DNA of 64,000 nucleotides from contig OY776125.1 of NCBI GenBank assembly GCA_963675135.1, positions 59,719,441 to 59,783,440 of the forward strand, given 5' to 3'. Positions 11,293-23,697 of this stretch are shown one piece after another. Source of the stretch: Galeopsis tetrahit. Lineage: Eukaryota; Streptophyta; Magnoliopsida; Lamiales; Lamiaceae. The notes beneath the pieces are model-generated. The model searched no databases. It had not been told where the DNA came from and saw nothing but the letters and a program-made list of their open reading frames with translations. Position numbers and translations under genes: made by a program. Position 1 is the first letter of the stretch. Each line of letters begins with the position of its first letter.

Positions 11293-12256
11293 TTAGAACA
11301 AAGATGTATTGGTAATGGTTAACTCTTTGCAATTCTTGAGTCTTTTGAAAAATAGAGAATGAGAAAATTGAAGAAAGTGCGTTTTCACATTAGAATGAGC
11401 ATAAACTCTCACTAACGAATGTAATTTTGTGATAATTAAAGACAAAATAATGTTTTCTTGGTAACTAATCACTAAATCTTCGTATTTGTCGAATCTAAAT
11501 TTCGCTATCAACGTGTTGGACAAAACAAGAACTTTAGAACACAGAAGTATTGGTAATGGTTAACTCTTTGCAACTCTTGAAACTTTTGAAAAGTAGAGAA
11601 TGATAGAAACGAAGAAAGTGCGTTTTCACATTAGAGTGAGCATAAACTCTCACAAACGAATGTAATTTTGTGAAAATTAAAGACAAAATAATGTTTTCTT
11701 GGTAACTAATCACTAAATCTTCGTATTTATCGAATCTTAATTTCACTATCAACGTGTTGGACAAAACAAGAACTTTAGAACAAAGAAGTATTGGTAATTG
11801 TTAACTCTTTGCAACTCTTGAAACTTTTGAAAAGTAGAGAATGATAGAAACGAAGAAAGTGCGTTTTCACATTAGAGTGAGCATAAACTCTCACAAACGA
11901 ATGTAATTTTGTGAAAATTAAAGACAAAACAATGTTTTCTTGGTAACTAATCACTAAATCTTCGTATTTATCGAATCTTAATTTCACTATCAACGTGTTG
12001 GACAAAACAAGAACTTTAGAACAAAGAAGTATTGGTAATTGTTAACTCTTTGCAAGTCTTGAAACTTTTGAAAAGTAGAGAATGAGAGAAACGAAGAAAT
12101 TGCGTTTTCACATTAGAGTGAGCATAAACTCTCACTAACGAGTGTAATTTTGTGATAATTAAAGACAAAATAATGTTTTCTTGGTAACTAATCACTAAAT
12201 CTTCGTATTTGTCGAATCTAAATTTCACTATCAACGTGTTGGATAAAACAACAACT
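11293..12256. repeat. Linker A-B3-B4-A3h leading into Z
   Basis: This is a form of the linker pentamer in which A3 acquires a B-type end (CTAAATTTCACTATC and GGATAAAACAAC), here with GCAAGTCTTG, and is followed by Z instead of B. The same order is found at 15631-16594, 45388-46351, 50690-51653 and 55510-56473. The copy ending at 46351 keeps GCAACTCTTG, so it may be the older form. Confidence 0.8.
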
Positions 12257-14184
12257 TTAGAACAAAGATGTATTGGTAATGGTTAACTCTTTGCAATTCT
12301 TGAGTCTTTTGAAAAATAGAGAATGAGAAAATTGAAGAAAGTGCGTTTTCACATTAGAATGAGCATAAACTCTCACTAACGAGTTTAATTTTGTGATAAT
12401 TAAAGACAAAATAATGTTTTATTGGTAACTAATCACTAAATTTTCGTATTTATCGAATCATAATTTCGCTATCAACGTGTTGGAAAAAACAACAACTTTA
12501 GAACAAAGATGTATTGGTAATGGTTAACTCTTTGCAATTCTTGAGTCTTTTGAAAAATAGAGAATGAGAAAATTGAAGAAAGTGCGTTTTCACATTAGAA
12601 TGAGCATAAACTCTCACTAACGAGTGTAATTTTGTGATAATTAAAGACAAAATAATGTTTTCTTGGTAACTCATCACTAAATCTTCATATTTGTCGAATC
12701 TAAATTTCGCTATCAACGTGTTGGACAAAACAAGAACTTTAGAACAAAGAAGTATTGTTAATGGTTAACTCTTTGCAACTCTTGAGACTTTTGAAAAGTA
12801 GAGAATGAGAGAAACGAAGAAAGTGCGTTTTCACATTAGAGTGAGCATAAACTCTCACAAACGAATGTAATTTTGTGAAAATTAAAGACAAAATAATGTT
12901 TTCTTGGTAACTAATCACTAAATCTTCGTATTTATCGAATCTTAATTTCACTATCAACGTGTTGGATAAAACAACAACTTTAGAACAAAGATGTATTGGT
13001 AATGGTTAACTCTTTGCAATTCTCGAGTCTTTTGAAAAATAGAGAATGAGAAAATTGAAGAAAGTGCGTTTTCACATTAGAATGAGCATAAACTCTCACT
13101 AACGAATGTAATTTTGTGATAATTAAAGACAAAATAATGTTTTCTTGGTAACTAATCACTAAATCTTCGTATTTGTCGAATCTAAATTTCGCTATCAACG
13201 TGTTGGACAAAATAAGAACTTTAGAACAAAGAAGTATTGGTAATGGTTAACTCTTTGCAAATCTTGAAACTTTTGAAAAGTAGAGAATGATAGAAACGAA
13301 GAAAGTGCGTTTTCACATTAGAGTGAGCATAAACTCTCACAAACGAATGTAATTTTGTGAAAATTAAAGACAAAATAATGTTTTCTTGGTAACTAATCAC
13401 TAAATCTTCGTATTTATCGAATCTTAATTTCACTATCAACGTGTTGGAAAAAACAACAACTTTAGAACAAAGATGTATTGGTAATGGTTAACTCTTTGCA
13501 ATTCTTGAGTCTTTTCAAAAATAGAGAATGAGAAAATTGAAGAAAGTGCGTTTTCACATTAGAATGAGCATAAACTCTCACTAACGAATGTAATTTTGTG
13601 ATAATTAAAGACAAAATAATGTTTTCTTGGTAACTAATCACTAAATCTTCGTATTTGTCGAATCTAAATTTCGCTATCAACGTGTTGGACAAAATAAGAA
13701 CTTTAGAACAAAGAAGTATTGGTAATGGTTAACTCTTTGCAAATCTTGAAACTTTTGAAAAGTAGAGAATGATAGAAACGAAGAAAGTGCGTTTTCACAT
13801 TAGAGTGAGCATAAACTCTCACAAACGAATGTAATTTTGTGAAAATTAAAGACAAAATAATGTTTTCTTGGTAACTAATCACTAAATCTTCGTATTTATC
13901 GAATCTTAATTTCACTATCAACGTGTTGGAAAAAACAACAACTTTAGAACAAAGATGTATTGGTAATGGTTAACTCTTTGCAATTCTTGAGTCTTTTCAA
14001 AAATAGAGAATGAGAAAATTGAAGAAAGTGCGTTTTCACATTAGAATGAGCATAAACTCTCACTAACGAATGTAATTTTGTGATAATTAAAGACAAAATA
14101 ATGTTTTCTTGGTAACTAATCACTAAATCTTCGTATTTGTCGAATCTAAATTTCGCTATCAACGTGTTGGACAACATAAGAACT
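12257..14184. repeat. Z plus heptamer A4-B5-A1'-B-A5-B-A6
   Basis: Z at 12257 is followed by seven monomers, with A1' having CTCGAG but AAAGACAAAA. The heptamer (12498-14184) recurs at 23698-25384, 51895-53581 and 56715-58401. The A6 unit (13944) has GGACAACATAAG, shared with the units at 1894, 25144, 53341 and 58161. Confidence 0.82.
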
Positions 14185-14666
14185 TTAGAACAAAGAAGTA
14201 TTGGTAATGGTTAACTCTTTGCAAATCTTGAAACTTTTGAAAAGTAGAGAATGATAGAATTGAAGAAAGTGCGTTTTCACATTAGAATGAGCATAAACTC
14301 TCACTAACGAATGTAATTTTGTGATAATTAAAGACAAAATAATGTTTTCTTGGTAACTAATCACTAAATCTTCATATTTGTCGAATCTAAATTTCGCTAT
14401 CAACGTGTTGGACAAAACAAGAACTTTAGAACACAGAAGTATTGGTAATGGTTAATTCTTTGCAACTCTTGAAACTTTTGAAAAGTAGAGAATGATAGAA
14501 ACGAAGAAAGTGCGTTTTCACATTAGAGTGTGCATAAACTCTCACTAACGAGTGTAATTTTGTGATAATTAAAGACAAAATAATGTTTTCTTGGTAACTA
14601 ATCACTAAATCTTCGTATTTGTCGAATCTAAATTTCGCTATCAACGTGTTGGACAAAACAAGAACT
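14185..14666. repeat. Two chimeric B/A monomers
   Basis: The monomer at 14185 begins as B (GCAAATCTTG, GAATGATAGAA), then continues as A2 (TTGAAGAAAG, AGAATGAGC, CTTCATATTTG). The next, at 14426, begins as B2 (GAACACAGAAG, GGTTAATTC, GATAGAAACGAAG) and becomes A-like at about 14527, next to a private change AGAGTGTGC. Each looks like a crossover or gene-conversion product between misaligned monomers. Confidence 0.75.
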
Positions 14667-15630
14667 TTAGAACAAAGAAGTATTGGTAATGGTTAACTCT
14701 TTGCAACTCTTGAAACTTTTGAAAAGTAGAGAATGAGAAAATTGAAGAAAGTGCGTTTTCACATTAGAATGAGCATAAACTCTCACTAACGAATGTAATT
14801 TTGTGATAATTAAAGAGAAAATAATGTTTTCTTGGTAACTAATCACTAAATCTTCGTATTTGTCGAATCTAAATTTCGCTATCAACGTGTTGGACAAAAC
14901 AAGAACTTTAGAACACAGAAGTATTGGTAATGGTTAACTCTTTGCAACTCTTGAAACTTTTGAAAAGTAGAGAATGATAGAAACGAAGAAAGTGCGTTTT
15001 CACATTAGAGTGAGCATAAACTCTCACAAACGAATGTAATTTTGTGAAAATTAAAGACAAAATAATGTTTTCTTGGTAACTAATCACTAAATTTTCGTAT
15101 TTATCGAATCTTAATTTCACTATCAACGTGTTGGACAAAACAAGAACTTTAGAACAAAGAAGTATTGGTAATGGTTAACTCTTTGCAACTCTTGAAACTT
15201 TTGAAAAGTAGAGAATGAGAAAATTGAAGAAAGTGCGTTTTCACATTAGAATGAGCATAAACTCTCACTAACGAATGTAATTTTGTGATAATTAAAGACA
15301 AAATAATGTTTTCTTGGTAACTAATCACTAAATCTTCATATTTGTCGAATCTAAATTTCGCTATCAACGTGTTGGACAAAACAAGAACTTTAGAACACAG
15401 AAGTATTGGTAATGGTTAATTCTTTGCAACTCTTGAAACTTTTGAAAAGTAGAGAATGATAGAAACGAAGAAAGTGCGTTTTCACATTAGAGTGAGCATA
15501 AACTCTCACAAACGAATGTAATTTTGTGAAAATTAAAGACAAAATAATGTTTTCTTGGTAACCAATCACTAAATCTTCGTATTTATCGAATCTTAATTTC
15601 ACTATCAACGTGTTGGATAAAACAACAACT
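14667..15630. repeat. Tetramer variant A1/A2 hybrid, B1 hybrid, A2, B2'
   Basis: The position matches the A1-B1-A2-B2' tetramer. The first unit begins with GCAACTCTTGAAAC (A2-like) yet has the A1 marker AAAGAGAAAA, and the second combines GAACACAGAAG (B3) with TAAATTTTCG (B1). The last two units are standard A2 and B2'. Confidence 0.72.
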
Positions 15631-16835
15631 TTAGAACAAAGATGTATTGGTAATGGTTAACTCTTTGCAATTCTTGAGTCTTTTGAAAAATAGAGAATGA
15701 GAAAATTGAAGAAAGTGCGTTTTCACATTAGAATGAGCATAAACTCTCACTAACGAATGTAATTTTGTGATAATTAAAGACAAAATAATGTTTTCTTGGT
15801 AACTAATCACTAAATCTTCGTATTTGTCGAATCTAAATTTCGCTATCAACGTGTTGGACAAAACAAGAACTTTAGAACACAGAAGTATTGGTAATGGTTA
15901 ACTCTTTGCAACTCTTGAAACTTTTGAAAAGTAGAGAATGATAGAAACGAAGAAAGTGCGTTTTCACATTAGAGTGAGCATAAACTCTCACAAACGAATG
16001 TAATTTTGTGAAAATTAAAGACAAAATAATGTTTTCTTGGTAACTAATCACTAAATCTTCGTATTTATCGAATCTTAATTTCACTATCAACGTGTTGGAC
16101 AAAACAAGAACTTTAGAACAAAGAAGTATTGGTAATTGTTAACTCTTTGCAACTCTTGAAACTTTTGAAAAGTAGAGAATGATAGAAACGAAGAAAGTGC
16201 GTTTTCACATTAGAGTGAGCATAAACTCTCACAAACGAATGTAATTTTGTGAAAATTAAAGACAAAACAATGTTTTCTTGGTAACTAATCACTAAATCTT
16301 CGTATTTATCGAATCTTAATTTCACTATCAACGTGTTGGACAAAACAAGAACTTTAGAACAAAGAAGTATTGGTAATTGTTAACTCTTTGCAAGTCTTGA
16401 AACTTTTGAAAAGTAGAGAATGAGAGAAACGAAGAAATTGCGTTTTCACATTAGAGTGAGCATAAACTCTCACTAACGAGTGTAATTTTGTGATAATTAA
16501 AGACAAAATAATGTTTTCTTGGTAACTAATCACTAAATCTTCGTATTTGTCGAATCTAAATTTCACTATCAACGTGTTGGATAAAACAACAACTTTAGAA
16601 CAAAGATGTATTGGTAATGGTTAACTCTTTGCAATTCTTGAGTCTTTTGAAAAATAGAGAATGAGAAAATTGAAGAAAGTGCGTTTTCACATTAGAATGA
16701 GCATAAACTCTCACTAACAAGTGTAATTTTGTGATAATTAAAGACAAAATAATGTTTTCTTGGTAACTCATCACTAAATCTTCATATTTGTCGAATCTAA
16801 ATTTCGCTATCAACGTGTTGGATAAAACAACAACT
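15631..16835. repeat. Linker A-B3-B4-A3h plus an A4-like hybrid
   Basis: The first four monomers repeat 11293-12256. The fifth (16595) is A4-like (AACTCATCAC, CTTCATATTTG) with the rare CACTAACAAGTG near 16713-16724, shared only with the A4 at 62981. It has a B-type GGATAAAACAAC end, and Z follows at 16836, so A4 here lies before Z as well as an A-like unit after it. Confidence 0.75.
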
Positions 16836-18522
16836 TTAGAACAAAGATGTATTGGTAATGGTTAACTCTTTGCAATTCTTGAGTCTTTTGAAAAATAGAG
16901 AATGAGAAAATTGAAGAAAGTGCGTTTTCACATTAGAATGAGCATAAACTCTCACTAACGAGTTTAATTTTGTGATAATTAAAGACAAAATAATGTTTTA
17001 TTGGTAACTAATCACTAAATTTTCGTATTTATCGAATCATAATTTCGCTATCAACGTGTTGGAAAAAACAACAACTTTAGAACAAAGATGTATTGGTAAT
17101 GGTTAACTCTTTGCAATTCTTGAGTCTTTTGAAAAATAGAGAATGAGAAAATTGAAGAAAGTGCGTTTTCACATTAGAGTGAGCATAAACTCTCACTAAC
17201 GAGTGTAATTTTGTGATAATTAAAGACAAAATAATGTTTTCTTGGTAACTAATCACTAAATCTTCGTATTTGTCGAATCTAAATTTCGCTATCAACGTGT
17301 TGGACAAAACAAGAACTTTAGAACAAAGAAGTATTGTTAATGGTTAACTCTTTGCAACTCTTGAGACTTTTGAAAAGTAGAGAATGAGAGAAACGAAGAA
17401 AGTGCGTTTTCACATTAGAGTGAGCATAAACTCTCACAAACGAATGTAATTTTGTGAAAATTAAAGACAAAATAATGTTTTCTTGGTAACTAATCACTAA
17501 ATCTTCGTATTTATCGAATCTTAATTTCACTATCAACGTGTTGGATAAAACAACAACTTTAGAACAAAGATGTATTGGTAATGGTTAACTCTTTGCAATT
17601 CTCGAGTCTTTTGAAAAATAGAGAATGAGAAAATTGAAGAAAGTGCGTTTTCACATTAGAATGAGCATAAACTCTCACTAACGAATGTAATTTTGTGATA
17701 ATTAAAGACAAAATAATGTTTTCTTGGTAACTAATCACTAAATCTTCGTATTTGTCGAATCTAAATTTCGCTATCAACGTGTTGGACAAAATAAGAACTT
17801 TAGAACAAAGAAGTATTGGTAATGGTTAACTCTTTGCAAATCTTGAAACTTTTGAAAAGTAGAGAATGATAGAAACGAAGAAAGTGCGTTTTCACATTAG
17901 AGTGAGCATAAACTCTCACAAACGAATGTAATTTTGTGAAAATTAAAGACAAAATAATGTTTTCTTGGTAACTAATCACTAAATCTTCGTATTTATCGAA
18001 TCTTAATTTCACTATCAACGTGTTGGAAAAAACAACAACTTTAGAACAAAGATGTATTGGTAATGGTTAACTCTTTGCAATTCTTGAGTCTTTTCAAAAA
18101 TAGAGAATGAGAAAATTGAAGAAAGTGCGTTTTCACATTAGAATGAGCATAAACTCTCACTAACGAATGTAATTTTGTGATAATTAAAGACAAAATAATG
18201 TTTTCTTGGTAACTAATCACTAAATCTTCGTATTTGTCGAATCTAAATTTCGCTATCAACGTGTTGGACAAAATAAGAACTTTAGAACAAAGAAGTATTG
18301 GTAATGGTTAACTCTTTGCAAATCTTGAAACTTTTGAAAAGTAGAGAATGATAGAAACGAAGAAAGTGCGTTTTCACATTAGAGTGAGCATAAACTCTCA
18401 CAAACGAATGTAATTTTGTGAAAATTAAAGACAAAATAATGTTTTCTTGGTAACTAATCACTAAATCTTCGTATTTATCGAATCTTAATTTCACTATCAA
18501 CGTGTTGGAAAAAACAACAACT
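16836..18522. repeat. Short Z block (7 monomers)
   Basis: Order Z, A-type unit (17077, with AGAGTGAGC and GTAACTAATCAC where other blocks have A4), B5, A1', B, A5, B. The next Z follows directly at 18523, giving the shortest Z-to-Z interval in the window (1,687 bp). Confidence 0.8.
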
Positions 18523-18763
18523 TTAGAACAAAGATGTATTGGTAATGGTTAACTCTTTGCAATTCTTGAGTCTTTTGAAAAATAGAGAATGAGAAAATTG
18601 AAGAAAGTGCGTTTTCACATTAGAATGAGCATAAACTCTCACTAACGAGTTTAATTTTGTGATAATTAAAGACAAAATAATGTTTTATTGGTAACTAATC
18701 ACTAAATTTTCGTATTTATCGAATCATAATTTCGCTATCAACGTGTTGGACAAAACAAGAACT
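18523..18763. repeat. Z monomer directly left of the truncated unit
   Basis: A full Z monomer with GAGTTTAATT, GTTTTATTGG and GAATCATAATT. It ends with GGACAAAACAAGAAC instead of the usual GGAAAAAACAACAAC, so its last part was exchanged with another subtype before or during the deletion event next door. Confidence 0.8.
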
Positions 18764-18877
18764 TTAGAACAAAGAAGTATTGGTAATTGTTAACTCTTTG
18801 CAACTCTTGAGTCTTTTGAAAAATAGAGAATGAGAAAACATAATTTCACTATCAACGTGTTGGACAAAACAAGAACT
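18764..18877. repeat. Truncated monomer (114 bp; 127-bp deletion)
   Basis: The unit reads normally to TGAGAAAA (ending at 18838), then jumps to CATAATTTCAC, which belongs near the end of a monomer. The 127 bases normally between are missing, and the monomer phase shifts by 127 for the remainder of the window. The breakpoints show no clear microhomology. It is the only net length change I found in about 266 monomers. The 5' part is also a hybrid (GGTAATTGTT with TTGAGTCTTTTGAAAAATAG). Confidence 0.9.
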
Positions 18878-19841
18878 TTAGAACAAAGAAGTATTGGTAA
18901 TTGTTAACTCTTTGCAACTCTTGAAACTTTTGAAAAGTAGAGAATGATAGAAACGAAGAAAGTGCGTTTTCACATTAGAGTGAGCATAAACTCTCACAAA
19001 CGAATGTAATTTTGTGAAAATTAAAGACAAAACAATGTTTTCTTGGTAACTAATCACTAAATCTTCGTATTTATCGAATCTTAATTTCACTATCAACGTG
19101 TTGGACAAAACAAGAACTTTAGAACAAAGAAGTATTGGTAATTGTTAACTCTTTGCAACTCTTGAAACTTTTGAAAAGTAGAGAATGAGAGAAACGAAGA
19201 AATTGCGTTTTCACATTAGAGTGAGCATAAACTCTCACTAACGAGTGTAATTTTGTGATAATTAAAGACAAAATAATGTTTTCTTGGTAACTAATCACTA
19301 AATCTTCGTATTTGTCGAATCTAAATTTCGCTATCAACGTGTTGGACAAAACAAGAACTTTAGAACAAAGAAGTATTGGTAATGGTTAACTCTTTGCAAA
19401 TCTTGAAACTTTTGAAAAGTAGAGAATGATAGAAACGAAGAAAGTGCGTTTTCACATTAGAGTGAGCATAAACTCTCACAAACGAATGTAATTTTGTGAA
19501 AATTAAAGACAAAATAATGTTTTCTTGGTAACTAATCACTAAATCTTCGTATTTATCGAATCTTAATTTCACTATCAACGTGTTGGATAAAACAACAACT
19601 TTAGAACAAAGATGTATTGGTAATGGTTAACTCTTTGCAATTCTCGAGTCTTTTGAAAAATAGAGAATGAGAAAATTGAAGAAAGTGCGTTTTCACATTA
19701 GAATGAGCATAAACTCTCACTAACGAATGTAATTTTGTGATAATTAAAGAGAAAATAATGTTTTCTTGGTAACTAATCACTAAATCTTCGTATTTATCGA
19801 ATCTTAATTTCACTATCAACGTGTTGGATAAAACAACAACT
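18878..19841. repeat. Mosaic: B4, A3, B, A1/B hybrid
   Basis: B4-A3-B repeats the end of the linker pentamer. The unit at 19601 starts as A1 (CTCGAG, AAAGAGAAAA) and finishes as B (TTATCGAATC, TTAATTTCAC), a crossover in the last third of the monomer. Confidence 0.75.
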
Positions 19842-21769
19842 TTAGAACAAAGATGTATTGGTAATGGTTAACTCTTTGCAATTCTTGAGTCTTTTGAAAA
19901 ATAGAGAATGAGAAAATTGAAGAAAGTGCGTTTTCACATTAGAATGAGCATAAACTCTCACTAACGAGTGTAATTTTGTGATAATTAAAGACAAAATAAT
20001 GTTTTCTTGGTAACTAATCACTAAATCTTCGTATTTGTCGAATCTAAATTTCGCTATCAACGTGTTGGACAAAACAAGAACTTTAGAACAAAGAAGTATT
20101 GGTAATGGTTAACTCTTTGCAACTCTTGAAACTTTTGAAAAGTAGAGAATGAGAAAATTGAAGAAAGTGCGTTTTCACATTAGAATGAGCATAAACTCTC
20201 ACTAACGAATGTAATTTTGTGATAATTAAAGACAAAATAATGTTTTCTTGGTAACTAATCACTAAATCTTCATATTTGTCGAATCTAAATTTCGCTATCA
20301 ACGTGTTGGACAAAACAAGAACTTTAGAACACAGAAGTATTGGTAATGGTTAATTCTTTGCAACTCTTGAAACTTTTGAAAAGTAGAGAATGATAGAAAC
20401 GAAGAAAGTGCGTTTTCACATTAGAGTGAGCATAAACTCTCACAAACGAATGTAATTTTGTGAAAATTAAAGACAAAATAATGTTTTCTTGGTAACTAAT
20501 CACTAAATCTTCGTATTTATCGAATCTTAATTTCACTATCAACGTGTTGGATAAAACAACAACTTTAGAACAAAGATGTATTGGTAATGGTTAACTCTTT
20601 GCAATTCTCGAGTCTTTTGAAAAATAGAGAATGAGAAAATTGAAGAAAGTGCGTTTTCACATTAGAATGAGCATAAACTCTCACTAACGAATGTAATTTT
20701 GTGATAATTAAAGAGAAAATAATGTTTTCTTGGTAACTAATCACTAAATCTTCGTATTTGTCGAATCTAAATTTCGCTATCAACGTGTTGGACAAAACAA
20801 GAACTTTAGAACAAAGAAGTATTGGTAATGGTTAACTCTTTGCAAATCTTGAAACTTTTGAAAAGTAGAGAATGATAGAAACGAAGAAAGTGTGTTTTCA
20901 CATTAGAGTGAGCATAAACTCTCACAAACGAATGTAATTTTGTGAAAATTAAAGACAAAATAATGTTTTCTTGGTAACTAATCACTAAATTTTCGTATTT
21001 ATCGAATCTTAATTTCACTATCAACGTGTTGGACAAAACAAGAACTTTAGAACAAAGAAGTATTGGTAATGGTTAACTCTTTGCAACTCTTGAAACTTTT
21101 GAAAAGTAGAGAATGAGAAAATTGAAGAAAGTGCGTTTTCACATTAGAATGAGCATAAACTCTCACTAACGAATGTAATTTTGTGATAATTAAAGACAAA
21201 ATAATGTTTTCTTGGTAACTAATCACTAAATCTTCATATTTGTCGAATCTAAATTTCGCTATCAACGTGTTGGACAAAACAAGAACTTTAGAACACAGAA
21301 GTATTGGTAATGGTTAATTCTTTGCAACTCTTGAAACTTTTGAAAAGTAGAGAATGATAGAAACGAAGAAAGTGCGTTTTCACATTAGAGTGAGCATAAA
21401 CTCTCACAAACGAATGTAATTTTGTGAAAATTAAAGACAAAATAATGTTTTCTTGGTAACCAATCACTAAATCTTCGTATTTATCGAATCTTAATTTCAC
21501 TATCAACGTGTTGGATAAAACAACAACTTTAGAACAAAGATGTATTGGTAATGGTTAACTCTTTGCAATTCTTGAGTCTTTTGAAAAATAGAGAATGAGA
21601 AAATTGAAGAAAGTGCGTTTTCACATTAGAATGAGCATAAACTCTCACTAACGAATGTAATTTTGTGATAATTAAAGACAAAATAATGTTTTCTTGGTAA
21701 CTAATCACTAAATCTTCGTATTTGTCGAATCTAAATTTCGCTATCAACGTGTTGGACAAAACAAGAACT
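19842..21769. repeat. Eight-monomer segment shared with 53823-55750
   Basis: Order A, A2, B2, A1, B1, A2, B2', A. The unusual A-to-A2 junction (19842/20083) is exactly the junction between the two 4,820-bp units at 53823/54064. This suggests a remnant of the same tandem structure. The tetramer A1-B1-A2-B2' occupies 20565-21528; its B1 has a private GTGTGTTTTC near 20890. Confidence 0.8.
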
Positions 21770-23456
21770 TTAGAACACAGAAGTATTGGTAATGGTTAAC
21801 TCTTTGCAACTCTTGAAACTTTTGAAAAGTAGAGAATGATAGAAACGAAGAAAGTGCGTTTTCACATTAGAATGAGCATAAACTCTCACTAACGAATGTA
21901 ATTTTGTGATAATTAAAGAGAAAATAATGTTTTCTTGGTAACTAATCACTAAATCTTCGTATTTGTCGAATCTAAATTTCGCTATCAACGTGTTGGACAA
22001 AACAAGAACTTTAGAACAAAGAAGTATTGGTAATGGTTAACTCTTTGCAAATCTTGAAACTTTTGAAAAGTAGAGAATGATAGAAACGAAGAAAGTGCGT
22101 TTTCACATTAGAGTGAGCATAAACTCTCACAAACGAATGTAATTTTGTGAAAATTAAAGACAAAATAATGTTTTCTTGGTAACTAATCACTAAATTTTCG
22201 TATTTATCGAATCTTAATTTCACTATCAACGTGTTGGACAAAACAAGAACTTTAGAACAAAGAAGTATTGGTAATGGTTAACTCTTTGCAACTCTTGAAA
22301 CTTTTGAAAAGTAGAGAATGAGAAAATTGAAGAAAGTGCGTTTTCACATTAGAATGAGCATAAACTCTCACTAACGAATGTAATTTTGTGATAATTAAAG
22401 ACAAAATAATGTTTTCTTGGTAACTAATCACTAAATCTTCATATTTGTCGAATCTAAATTTCGCTATCAACGTGTTGGACAAAACAAGAACTTTAGAACA
22501 CAGAAGTATTGGTAATGGTTAATTCTTTGCAACTCTTGAAACTTTTGAAAAGTAGAGAATGATAGAAACGAAGAAAGTGCGTTTTCACATTAGAGTGAGC
22601 ATAAACTCTCACAAACGAATGTAATTTTGTGAAAATTAAAGACAAAATAATGTTTTCTTGGTAACTAATCACTAAATCTTCGTATTTATCGAATCTTAAT
22701 TTCACTATCAACGTGTTGGATAAAACAACAACTTTAGAACAAAGATGTATTGGTAATGGTTAACTCTTTGCAATTCTCGAGTCTTTTGAAAAATAGAGAA
22801 TGAGAAAATTGAAGAAAGTGCGTTTTCACATTAGAATGAGCATAAACTCTCACTAACGAATGTAATTTTGTGATAATTAAAGAGAAAATAATGTTTTCTT
22901 GGTAACTAATCACTAAATCTTCGTATTTGTCGAATCTAAATTTCGCTATCAACGTGTTGGACAAAACAAGAACTTTAGAACAAAGAAGTATTGGTAATGG
23001 TTAACTCTTTGCAAATCTTGAAACTTTTGAAAAGTAGAGAATGATAGAAACGAAGAAAGTGCGTTTTCACATTAGAGTGAGCATAAACTCTCACAAACGA
23101 ATGTAATTTTGTGAAAATTAAAGACAAAATAATGTTTTCTTGGTAACTAATCACTAAATTTTCGTATTTATCGAATCTTAATTTCACTATCAACGTGTTG
23201 GACAAAACAAGAACTTTAGAACAAAGAAGTATTGGTAATGGTTAACTCTTTGCAACTCTTGAAACTTTTGAAAAGTAGAGAATGATAGAAACGAAGAAAG
23301 TGCGTTTTCACATTAGAGTGAGCATAAACTCTCACAAACGAATGTAATTTTGTGAAAATTAAAGACAAAATAATGTTTTCTTGGTAACTAATCACTAAAT
23401 TTTCGTATTTATCGAATCTTAATTTCACTATCAACGTGTTGGACAAAACAAGAACT
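21770..23456. repeat. Tetramer run with chimeric ends
   Basis: The unit at 21770 starts as B3 (GAACACAGAAG, GATAGAAACGAAG) and becomes A1 (AGAATGAGC, AAAGAGAAAA). It is followed by B1, A2, B2 (to 22733), then A1, B1 and a second B1 with an A2-like start (23216). Two adjacent B1-type units are unusual for the window. Confidence 0.75.
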
Positions 23457-23697
23457 TTAGAACAAAGAAGTATTGGTAATGGTTAACTCTTTGCAACTCT
23501 TAAAACTTTTGAAAAGTAGAGAATGAGAAAATTGAAGAAAGTGCGTTTTCACATTAGAATGAGCATAAACTCTCACTAACGAGTTTAATTTTGTGATAAT
23601 TAAAGACAAAATAATGTTTTATTGGTAACTAATCACTAAATTTTCGTATTTATCGAATCATAATTTCGCTATCAACGTGTTGGAAAAAACAACAACT
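23457..23697. repeat. A2/Z hybrid monomer
   Basis: The 5' third is A2-like (GCAACTC) with the rare CTTAAAACTTTTG, also seen in the A2 at 42737. The rest is Z (GAGTTTAATT, GTTTTATTGG, GAATCATAATT). It occupies the Z position before A4-B5. Confidence 0.8.
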
